Positions 18,892-25,875 of a DNA stretch of 49,719 nt are shown in pieces. The stretch is from DATKBT01 sp035546295 (GTDB lineage: Bacteria > Acidobacteriota > Thermoanaerobaculia > Multivoradales > Multivoraceae). Location of the stretch: positions 1 through 49,719 of the forward strand of contig DATKBT010000056.1 of NCBI GenBank assembly GCA_035546295.1. The letters are read 5' to 3'. Numbering within the stretch: the stretch's first letter is position 1; each line of letters opens with the position of its first letter. The translations under genes and the position numbers were made by a program. Below the pieces are notes generated by a model, which worked only from the letters and a program-made list of their open reading frames with translations, did not search any database and had not been told where the DNA came from.

Positions 18892-18944
18892 CTCGTGCTC
18901 CTCGGCGAAGCCCGGCAGCGGCGCTCGGGCCGACCGTTCGTCGG

Positions 18945-19889
18945 CTACGGTCGACCCTCTTCTCGCTCCAGCTCCCGACGGTCCCAGCGGCCGAGATCGG
19001 CCGCTGCCTCGTAGCTGCTTTGCAGGAACGACAACAGCGCGCTCTCGGGGTCTCTCGACTCGCGCACGGCTTCCCAGGGCAGGACGAACTCGCCGAGGTC
19101 CGGCTGCCAGTAGGCGGCATCCGGTGCGACCGCCGCCGCTTCGAAGCCGGTCGGGTTCGGATAGGCGTAGGCGTAGAAGGCGGCATCGTCGACTGGCCCT
19201 CCCGGCGTCCCCGGCCAGAAGCCGGCGCTCGCGCATTCGCGATTGTAGGCCTCCTGGGCGACGGCCAGTGGCAGATTGGGTGGGGCCGACGACGGCGAGG
19301 TCGCAGCGCGCCCCGAGAATCGAGTCACCGCGAGGTCGAAGCTCCCCCAGAAGAAGTGCACCGGGCTGCACTTGCCGACGAAGCGCGAGCGGAAGCGTCG
19401 CAGCACGCGGTCGGCCTGCAGAAGCACCCGCCAGAACCGCTCCACGGCCTCGCCGTCGTAGGGGCGAGGCGTGTCGTCGAGATGAAAGGGAACCGCAACT
19501 TCGAGCTCGTTGGGCATGGAGTCGATGCGCACCGGGACCTCGAGACGATCGAGGGTCGCCATGAGCTCGGCATGGAAGCTGGCGACGGTGCGTGGCGCGA
19601 GCGCGATTGCGGCCCTCTCGCCGTCGGAGATGTGGATCTCGAGGCGGTGGGCGAGGAAATCGAAATCGAGCTGGAAGACGCGCCACCCGTGGGGGATCGG
19701 CCCGGTGGTCAAGCCGCGCGCCGTGAGATAGAGCGTCACGCCCCAGGAGTGGTTGATCCAGGGGCCCTGAGTGAGCCGAACCTTGCCGACGATCTGCGTC
19801 CACAGATGGAGCGCCGCGCGGCTGTCGGTCCACTGGGCGAGGGGGAGTGGCGGCCACGCCTCGGCGGTGCTGGCCGAAGGTCTGCTCAT
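18945..19889 (-). CDS. DUF5996 family protein
   Basis: A 314-residue soluble protein matching the DUF5996 pattern: WPPLPLAQWTDSRAALHLW near the start, then QIVGKVRLTQGPWINHSWG, FQLDFDFLAHRLEI, and a central SPVHFFWGSFDLAVTRFSGR. The C-terminal part contains YAYAYPNPTGF and EFVLPWEAVRES. No enzymatic role is known for the family. The start at 19889 is chosen for its strong ribosome-binding site (GGGAGGAG); the frame extends in sense to 19925. It lies 53 bases upstream of the broken dioxygenase gene on the same strand and is probably cotranscribed with it. Confidence 0.82.
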   Translation of the reverse strand: MSRPSASTAEAWPPLPLAQWTDSRAALHLWTQIVGKVRLTQGPWINHSWGVTLYLTARGLTTGPIPHGWRVFQLDFDFLAHRLEIHISDGERAAIALAPRTVASFHAELMATLDRLEVPVRIDSMPNELEVAVPFHLDDTPRPYDGEAVERFWRVLLQADRVLRRFRSRFVGKCSPVHFFWGSFDLAVTRFSGRAATSPSSAPPNLPLAVAQEAYNRECASAGFWPGTPGGPVDDAAFYAYAYPNPTGFEAAAVAPDAAYWQPDLGEFVLPWEAVRESRDPESALLSFLQSSYEAAADLGRWDRRELEREEGRP

Positions 19890-20080
19890 CGACGGCTCCT
19901 CCCGCTCCAGGGTCAATCTCTCCACGACGCGAGTCGGCCGCTCGAGCGGTCGCGCGTCCTCATCCTACAGACCGCGGACACGATGACGACGAGGATCACG
20001 GCGCGCGTTCGAGATCGACACGTCCTGTCGCCGAGCCGCCCGCCTCGGGGATCGCTGACCCGAGTCGGTGGGACACGCGA

Positions 20081-22378
20081 TCACGAGCGGCTGAGCAGCG
20101 CCAGAAGACGCCCCGCGAGCCCCGTTCCCAAATCGTCGAGCGGCGGCTGCCGGATCACTCGCAGGCGGCCGCGGCGGCGCAGCACGCGGAATCGCCCCCG
20201 GCCCTTGCGGTTGCGCCAGAAGCGCAGGTCGACCTCGGCGCGACCGACGCGCAGACCCCGGACCTCGAGCTCGGGGAGCCAGTCGGGGAGCAACGGTGAG
20301 ACGGCGAGGACGTGCAGCGGCGCGAGCGGCTGGAGCCCCAGCAGCGACTGGACCAGCAGCGGCCAGGCGCTCTGGTTCCAGGCCTGCGGAACGTTGCTGT
20401 GCGGGTAGCAGCCCGGATGCCCCCACTCGTCGCGATCCAGTCCGCCGACGCACTCCGGAATGCGGCCCCGGCCCCACAGCCGCCCGAGCTCCCACAGCGC
20501 GCTCGCCAGCTCGAGCACCCGGTCGTCGAGCCCGTACCGGCGCAGCCCGAACAGGATCGTCGAGTTCTCGACCGGCCAGACAGTGCCGAGGTGGTAGTCG
20601 AAGGGGTTGTAGGCGGGGTTGTCGGCCGACAGCGTACGGATCCCCCAGCCGCTGAACAGCTCGGGCGAGAAGAGGCGGTCGACCAGCCGCGGGATGTGCC
20701 GGCGGGCGACGATGCCGCTCGCCAGACAGTGGCCGACGTTGGAGGTGAGGGTGCGAACGGGCAGCATGTCAGCGTCGAGGCCGAAGGCGAGCATGCCCTC
20801 GTCGTCGAGCCAGAAGTCGCGGTTGAACCGGCTCTCGAGCTCGCTCGCTTCGCGCCACAGGCGCCGGGCTGCCCGCCAGCGGCCCAGGATGGCAGCGAGC
20901 ACCGCTGCGACCTGCAGGGCCGCGTACCAGTAACCCTGCAGCTCGCAGGACGCGAACGGCGGCTCGACCTGCTCTCCTCGCTCGTCGACCACCGCGTTGT
21001 CGCTGTCCTTCCACCCCTGATGCCTGGGGCCCTGGGGCGAGCGGGTGAGGTACTCGAGGTAGCCGTCGCCGTCGCTGTCACCGTGCCGACGCGCCCACTC
21101 GAGGACGGCCATCGCCGCGGGCCAACGATCGCGTAGCGCTCGCCGGTCACCGGTCCACGCGAAGCTCTGCCCCAGCGAGATGACGAACATCAACGGCGAG
21201 GCGTAGTCCCCGTAGTAGCGGCCGAAGGGATTCTCGTCGAGTCGCGCCAGCGGCCCACGCCGGGCCTGCTGGACCAGCCGGCCGGGCTGCTCGTCACGCC
21301 ACGGATCCTCGCGGCGTCCGATGAGCCGGACCGCCTTGGCCTGAGCCGCGGCGAGCAGCTCGCCGCCGTCGAGGCATGCGGCCTGCCAGGCGGCGGTGAT
21401 GCTGTCGCGGGCGAAGAAGGCGGGGTAGTAGGGGATCCCGGCGGCCGGCGCCAGCCACTCCTGCCGTGGTCCGTCGAGCAGCGCCAGCGAGCCCAGGTCC
21501 TCCAGCGCAGAATCGGCGAGCTCGACGAAGGCATCGCCGCCCGGGGCGATCAGGCGCGCCGCGCCCGCGCGCCACTGCGCCAGCCGCTCCTCGCGCTCGT
21601 CCTCCCCGGTCTCCGTGATCGGGTCGGCGTCGTCGATTGCGCGCACGTCCAGCACCAGGTCGACCGGCTCCTGGCGCCGCAGAATCAGCACCGCCTCCAG
21701 CCGGTCGCCTGACCATCGCCAGTCGGCGCCGCCCGCGACGACTCGCGTCGACAGCGGCAGCTCGGGGTGCTCGCAACCGAGCACGACCGCGCCGTCGGAC
21801 GCCTCGACCCGGGCGTCGAATCCTCCGTGCCCGGCCGCCGCCTGCTGCAGGTCGGCGAAGTCGGCAGCGAGTCGCCAGGCGACCGGGACCTCCACCTCGT
21901 CGTGGGCTCGAACGGCGATTCGCACCCGCACCGTCAACGAGGCCGGTCGAACCCGCCAGCACGCGGAGAGGTCGACCCCCCGCGCCAACAGGCCATGCCG
22001 CAGCGTGGCGCCGCCAGAGCCGCTGCCGCCGCCACCCCGCGTCTCGACCGGCGGGTAGAGGAAGGACGCCTCGATCGTCTGCGGTCCCTCGGCGATCGAC
22101 CCGAGCTCCGGATCCTCGTCGAACAGCTCCAGGCGGAGCACGGAGAGATGTCGTGCCTCGCGGAAGAAGTAGCCGCTGAAGGTCCCTCCGCCGCACCAGG
22201 CTTCGGCGTCCATCGCGAGCAACGACGGGCCGCACCAGGCATGGCGGTGCTCCGTTCGCAACAGAGTCTCCGCTCGCCACCGGTGGTCCGGCCGCCGCTC
22301 GTCTCGTCTCGCCGGCGTCTGTCCCGATCCCCGTCGAGGTGGCCGCCTTCTTCCAAGCCTGCGCCGAACGTGCCCCAT
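20081..22378 (-). CDS. Glycogen-debranching-type amylo-alpha-1,6-glucosidase
   Basis: A protein of about 765 residues with an N-terminal beta-sandwich domain (residues about 45-290; GTFSGYFFREARHLSVLRL) and a C-terminal (alpha/alpha)6-barrel glycosidase domain. Barrel motifs include GIPYYPAFFARDSI (about 310), GDSDGDGYLEYL (about 438), QGWKDSDN (about 455), SNVGHCLASGI (about 545) and DYHLGTVWPVENS (about 590). These match bacterial and archaeal debranching enzymes that hydrolyse alpha-1,6 branches, although a trehalase/GH63-like specificity cannot be excluded. The first ~45 residues are arginine-rich and unlike the family, so the true start is uncertain. The start used overlaps the stop of a small upstream frame by one base (TGATG). 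Confidence 0.82.
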   Translation of the reverse strand: MGHVRRRLGRRRPPRRGSGQTPARRDERRPDHRWRAETLLRTEHRHAWCGPSLLAMDAEAWCGGGTFSGYFFREARHLSVLRLELFDEDPELGSIAEGPQTIEASFLYPPVETRGGGGSGSGGATLRHGLLARGVDLSACWRVRPASLTVRVRIAVRAHDEVEVPVAWRLAADFADLQQAAAGHGGFDARVEASDGAVVLGCEHPELPLSTRVVAGGADWRWSGDRLEAVLILRRQEPVDLVLDVRAIDDADPITETGEDEREERLAQWRAGAARLIAPGGDAFVELADSALEDLGSLALLDGPRQEWLAPAAGIPYYPAFFARDSITAAWQAACLDGGELLAAAQAKAVRLIGRREDPWRDEQPGRLVQQARRGPLARLDENPFGRYYGDYASPLMFVISLGQSFAWTGDRRALRDRWPAAMAVLEWARRHGDSDGDGYLEYLTRSPQGPRHQGWKDSDNAVVDERGEQVEPPFASCELQGYWYAALQVAAVLAAILGRWRAARRLWREASELESRFNRDFWLDDEGMLAFGLDADMLPVRTLTSNVGHCLASGIVARRHIPRLVDRLFSPELFSGWGIRTLSADNPAYNPFDYHLGTVWPVENSTILFGLRRYGLDDRVLELASALWELGRLWGRGRIPECVGGLDRDEWGHPGCYPHSNVPQAWNQSAWPLLVQSLLGLQPLAPLHVLAVSPLLPDWLPELEVRGLRVGRAEVDLRFWRNRKGRGRFRVLRRRGRLRVIRQPPLDDLGTGLAGRLLALLSRS

Positions 22379-22560
22379 CAGTCCCGCGGGCTCCGCTCCG
22401 GGGTGGGGTGGACGCAGGGATCGAAGCCTTCCGCGGCGAGGGCCGGAGGGCGATCGGAGGGCGACAGCCCATTGCCTGCGTCATCGCCCGGGTCGCCGGT
22501 GTCGGTGGGTGGGCCGGAGTCGGTCTGGTCGTCGTGCGAGCTCATGCCCCGAGTCGACAT
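22378..22560 (-). CDS. Possible small hydrophilic ORF upstream of the glucosidase gene
   Basis: A 60-residue frame rich in Asp, Pro, Ser and Gly (MSSHDDQTDSGPPTDTG). Its TGA overlaps the downstream ATG by one base (TGATG), the arrangement seen in coupled genes. There is no recognisable family and no strong ribosome-binding site. It may be chance, or it may show that translation really begins upstream of the glucosidase. Confidence 0.2.
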   Translation of the reverse strand: MSTRGMSSHDDQTDSGPPTDTGDPGDDAGNGLSPSDRPPALAAEGFDPCVHPTPERSPRD

Positions 22561-22731
22561 GCCATCGCCGTGCCACCCGGCGGGCCGAAAGGGGCGTCAG
22601 TGGCGGCAACGGTGGTGGCGCGCCCCCGTCCGGCGCGATCGGTCGCCTCGGCCGCTCGTGCTCGAGGTCCGGAGGTCGCGGCTCCCGGCTCGCTCCTGGC
22701 GCTCTGCGGGCTGCCCGGCCGTCCGTCAGTC

Positions 22732-22940
22732 CTAGCGGGTTCGTGGTGTTCACCACTCCCCAACGAGCAGCGAGGTCGCGGCGCGGTCATACCACGAGCC
22801 CGCTAGCCGATCACTCGTGCGCCGCAAGCCCGCAAGCGGGCGCGGCGCGGTCGACCAGGCCACAGCCGTTTCTCTGGGCGAGCGTAGCGGCTCGATCGAA
22901 CTTTGACGGTTTTGTGATTCCCGCTGGCCTAGTCGACCTA
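22732..22940 (-). repeat. Composite structured repeat, copy A
   Basis: Read on the minus strand from 22940, it begins CTAGGTCGACTAGGCCAGCG, right at the TAG stop of the methyltransferase gene. It continues ACAAAAC and GTCAAAGTTCGATC. Next is a nested hairpin (22848-22819): GCGCCGC and GCCCGC, then TT, GCGGGC, TT, GCGGCGC. Last is a 75-bp module (22806-22732) bounded by 16-bp inverted repeats CTAGCGGGCTCGTGGT / ACCACGAACCCGCTAG with one mismatch, containing GCTCGTTGGGGAGTGGTG and the small hairpin GTGGTG-AA-CACCAC. The same parts in the same order occur on the plus strand at 43730-43948. No protein is supported. The rest of the gap, 22561-22731, shows nothing clear. Confidence 0.85.
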
Positions 22941-23831
22941 GAGCTCGGGCGGATTGTCCGGCTTGCCCTCCGCCTTGCCCTCCGGCTTGCCCTCCGCCTT
23001 GCCGGTCATCGGCACGAAGCGGACGGCCTCGATGCTGTGCTCCTCGATGCCGTCCTCGGTCTTGAGGATCAGGCGCAGATCCTGGAAGAAGCCACCGACC
23101 GGCGCCACCATCCGGCCACCCACCCGCAGCTGCTCCAGAAGCGGACGCGGGATCTCCTTGGGCGCGGCGGTCAGGACGATGGCGTCGAAGGGCGCCTCCT
23201 CCGGCCAGCCGTTGTAGCCGTCGCCGGCCCTGATCTCGACGTTGTCGTAGCCGAGCTCCTCGAGCGTCTCGCGCGCGCGTCGCGCGAGCGCCTCGAGGAT
23301 CTCCACGCTGTAGACGCGCCGCGCCACTCGCGACAGCACCGCCGAGTGGTATCCGGAGCCGGTGCCGATCTCGAGCACCTTCTCGCTGCCGTCGAGATCC
23401 AACAGCGCCGTCATCAGCGCGACGACGTAGGGCTGGGAGATCGTCTGGCCGTGCCCGATCTGGAGCGGCTGATCGGCATAGGCCGAGGCGCGCTGTTCCT
23501 CCGGCACGAAGAGGTGCCGAGGGACTGTTCGCATCGCGCGCAGGAGCTCCGGCTGGCTGATGTTGCGGGCGACGATCTGGGTCTCGACCATCCGCTCGCG
23601 TTGCGTTGCGAAGTCCCGCTCGTCGGTCGCTCTTGGGCGCGATGACGGCTCCTGCGCCGTCGAATGCGTGGAGCCGATGGGAGCGACGGTGGCGATCAAA
23701 GCGAGCAGGACCGCCGGCGATCGCACCCGGCGGCGAGCGGCCGACCGGCGTCGGGCGCGAGGACCTGTGGGGTGGTGGAGGGAGCGCAAGGTTGGCAGCC
23801 TCGGCGGAGAGGGAGCTCGACGGATCATCAT
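22938..23831 (-). CDS. pcm: Protein-L-isoaspartate O-methyltransferase with an export-like N-terminus
   Basis: A SAM-dependent methyltransferase that repairs isoaspartyl residues. Core motifs are RMVETQIVARNISQPELLRAM, SQPYVVALMTALL, the SAM-binding LEIGTGSGYHSAVL, VYSVEILEALARRA and DAIVLTAAPKEIP. Unlike cytosolic Pcm, it has about 60 extra N-terminal residues with an arginine-rich stretch and a hydrophobic segment SPAVLLALIATVAPIGS, suggesting export or membrane anchoring. The C-terminus carries GK-E/P repeats (EGKPEGKAEGKPDN) encoded by a 24-bp DNA repeat at 22958-23003. The start is uncertain; ATGs at 23831 and 23828 are preferred, as the frame to 23939 adds cysteine/arginine-rich sequence. 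The TAG stop forms the first bases of the repeat at 22732-22940. Confidence 0.85.
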   Translation of the reverse strand: MMIRRAPSPPRLPTLRSLHHPTGPRARRRSAARRRVRSPAVLLALIATVAPIGSTHSTAQEPSSRPRATDERDFATQRERMVETQIVARNISQPELLRAMRTVPRHLFVPEEQRASAYADQPLQIGHGQTISQPYVVALMTALLDLDGSEKVLEIGTGSGYHSAVLSRVARRVYSVEILEALARRARETLEELGYDNVEIRAGDGYNGWPEEAPFDAIVLTAAPKEIPRPLLEQLRVGGRMVAPVGGFFQDLRLILKTEDGIEEHSIEAVRFVPMTGKAEGKPEGKAEGKPDNPPEL

Positions 23832-23976
23832 ATCGGGAGCCGATCGGCCGCCCCGCACGTTCGGGCGTCTCTCCCTCGGTCTCGTGCAGCACCGGGTGCA
23901 GCGGCGCTCTCCGTACGACACACCTGTTCGAACGGACAAGCAAGCTCTGCGCCAGCCCGAGCCGGATCCTCCTTGC

Positions 23977-23985
23977 TGCTAGATT
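23977..23985 (+). promoter_or_regulatory. Extended -10-like box abutting the PmbA/TldE ATG
   Basis: TGCTAGATT ends 8 bases before the ATG at 23994. It fits TGnTAnnnT and would start transcription at or next to the start codon, implying leaderless translation. No Shine-Dalgarno sequence is present. Confidence 0.4.
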
Positions 23986-23993
23986 CGAATCAG

Positions 23994-25388
23994 ATGATCC
24001 TGACCGAGGCACCAAGCCCACGAGGTGCGCGCCAGCGCTCCGAGCGCGAGCCTGGATCGGAGAGATCGCCGCTCTCCCTCCTGCCGACGCGCCAGGTGAC
24101 CTCTCGTCTGGACGCCGGCGTCCGGAGCTCGGTCGCCGACGAGACCGAGATCAGCTGGATGGAGATCCGCCGCAGTCGGGCCGCGGTCGGCCTCGACGCG
24201 GTCGAGTCCTTTCGGGTCCGCGAGCGGACCGTGCAGGTGCGGGTGGTCGAGGGCGGGCGCGTCGGTCTCTATCGAACCGGCGACACGCAGCTCGGCGAGA
24301 TGGACCATGCCGTGCGGATGGCGCTCGGTCATTCCCGCGTCGCACCGCGGCGCCAACCCCCACCGCTCCCCGGCGAGGAGCAGCCGCTGCCTCCCCGGCT
24401 GCCGATCCACGACCGGGCGGCGGCGCATCTGGATCCCGAGAAGGCCCGCCGCTGGCTGCAGGCCTACGCCGGCGAAGACGAGGCCGCCGTTCTCGAGTGG
24501 GCCGAGGGACAGGTCGTCGTGTGCAACAGCAGAGGGCTGCGGCGGTGGTCGCGCGCCACCCTCTGCTACCTGCAGGTACGAAGCGGCGACGGACCCGCGG
24601 CCGGCTTCGCCACCGACGCTTCGAGGAGCCTCGTGGGGCTCGAGCCGGAGGCGGTGTTCGAGCGCGCGCGCCGGCGACGCGCCCGCGACGCCGTCCGCGT
24701 GCAGGCGGTGGAGAGGATGCCCCTGGTCCTCGCACCGGAGGCCGCGGCCGAGCTGGTGGCACTGCTCAATCAACGAGCGCTGAGCGCTCACGCCTACCGC
24801 GAGGGAGGCTCCTTCCTGCGCGAGCACACCGGCGTCCAGGTCTTCGACCAGCGCATCACGCTGCGCGACGACGGCACCGACACCGCCGGGCTGCCGTTCG
24901 GCTACGACCTCGAGGGCCGCACCAAGAGGTCGGTCCTGCTGGTCGAGCAGGGGGTTCCGCGGACCCCGGCCCTCGACACCTGGAGCGCCGCGGAGCTCGG
25001 TCTGGAGCCGACGGCTCACGCCGTCGGTCCCGACGAGGGGCTGGCGCTCAACCTCCACCTCGAGCCTGGCGAGTCCTCCGAGGCCGAGTTGCTGCGCACT
25101 GCCGGGGAGGGAGTGTGGATCAGCCGGCTCGAGGCGGTGGAGTGTTTCGATCCCGCTCGGGTCCTGTTGCGGGCGCGCGCTCGAGGAGTCCGTCGGATCG
25201 CCGGCGGCGAGATCACCCACGCGCTGCCGGCCCTGGTCTGGGAGGACAGCCTGCTGCGCCTCTTCTCGCACGTCACCGCCATCGGCCGCGCAACCGCGAC
25301 CCGCCCGTCGAGCGATCATCTGCTCGGCGGGATCACCGCGCCGGCGTTGCTGGTCGGCGAGGCCGCCAGCCTGCGACCGTTGCCGTGA
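23994..25388 (+). CDS. PmbA/TldE-like protein (TldD/PmbA family, non-catalytic type)
   Basis: A 464-residue member of the TldD/PmbA family, whose heterodimeric proteases process peptides such as microcin precursors. Family features are the N-terminal ESFRVRERTVQVRVVEGGRVGLYRTGD, the middle PLVLAPEAAAELVALL, and the C-terminal LNLHLEPGE, ISRLEAVECFDP and a GGEI-HALP region. The HExxxH zinc motif of TldD is absent, which is normal for the PmbA/TldE partner. A TldD gene is not in the window, so the catalytic partner must be elsewhere or missing. The ATG at 23994 gives the best N-terminus and has an adjacent extended -10-like box. It is divergent from pcm. Confidence 0.8.
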   Translation: MILTEAPSPRGARQRSEREPGSERSPLSLLPTRQVTSRLDAGVRSSVADETEISWMEIRRSRAAVGLDAVESFRVRERTVQVRVVEGGRVGLYRTGDTQLGEMDHAVRMALGHSRVAPRRQPPPLPGEEQPLPPRLPIHDRAAAHLDPEKARRWLQAYAGEDEAAVLEWAEGQVVVCNSRGLRRWSRATLCYLQVRSGDGPAAGFATDASRSLVGLEPEAVFERARRRRARDAVRVQAVERMPLVLAPEAAAELVALLNQRALSAHAYREGGSFLREHTGVQVFDQRITLRDDGTDTAGLPFGYDLEGRTKRSVLLVEQGVPRTPALDTWSAAELGLEPTAHAVGPDEGLALNLHLEPGESSEAELLRTAGEGVWISRLEAVECFDPARVLLRARARGVRRIAGGEITHALPALVWEDSLLRLFSHVTAIGRATATRPSSDHLLGGITAPALLVGEAASLRPLP

Positions 25389-25460
25389 GCTGTCCGGGAC
25401 CGTCGCCGGGTCGAGTGGCGGAGAGTGGCTGAGCTCACCCTGTCCGGAGCGGCCGACGAG

Positions 25461-25466
25461 TACAAT
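25461..25466 (+). promoter_or_regulatory. TACAAT -10-like box before the DUF2007-kinase cluster
   Basis: TACAAT matches the TATAAT consensus at five of six positions and lies 65 bases upstream of the DUF2007 ATG, in the gap after the PmbA/TldE gene. No convincing -35 box is seen at 16-18 bases upstream. Confidence 0.35.
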
Positions 25467-25530
25467 GAGCCGGGCCTTCACGGCAGTCTCTGCCCGACGA
25501 CAGTCCTGCCCGACTCCCTGCCCAACCTCC

Positions 25531-25875
25531 ATGACCTCCTCGAACGAAGACGAGAAGAACCGGCAGTGGCGCGAGCTGGTGACCGTCTCCGAGGACGCCG
25601 AAGCCCGGCTGATCGAGGGCCGGCTGGAGAGCGAGGGCATCGCGTGCCAGATCGAGTCGCTGGTCTTCACCCAGGAGCCGGTCCAGTTCGGGCTCCTCGG
25701 CGGCGTTCGAGTCCACGTGTGGGCGCACGACTTCGATCGCGCGGCCCGGCTGCTCGACGAGCTGCGCGACCGCAGCGCGGGAGAAGTGAGCGGGCCAGAA
25801 GATGACGGGCCAGAAGCGGACGGGTCACGAGAAGGCGAGGGAGTCGAGGGAGAAGCGCGGGAAGGGGAGTCGTGA
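25531..25875 (+). CDS. DUF2007 (putative signal-transducing) small protein
   Basis: A 114-residue protein. The first ~75 residues match the DUF2007 pattern: ELVTVSEDAEARLIEGRLESEGI, an aromatic/acidic middle, and VHVWAHDFDRAARLLDEL. The remaining tail is acidic and glycine/glutamate-rich with no structure predicted. DUF2007 is described as a signal-transducing domain of unknown mechanism. The TGA overlaps the GTG start of the Ser/Thr kinase gene by 3 bases, so the two are coupled; a functional link to the kinase is inference. The ATG at 25531 is preferred over 25465 because it starts at the conserved domain. Confidence 0.75.
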   Translation: MTSSNEDEKNRQWRELVTVSEDAEARLIEGRLESEGIACQIESLVFTQEPVQFGLLGGVRVHVWAHDFDRAARLLDELRDRSAGEVSGPEDDGPEADGSREGEGVEGEAREGES

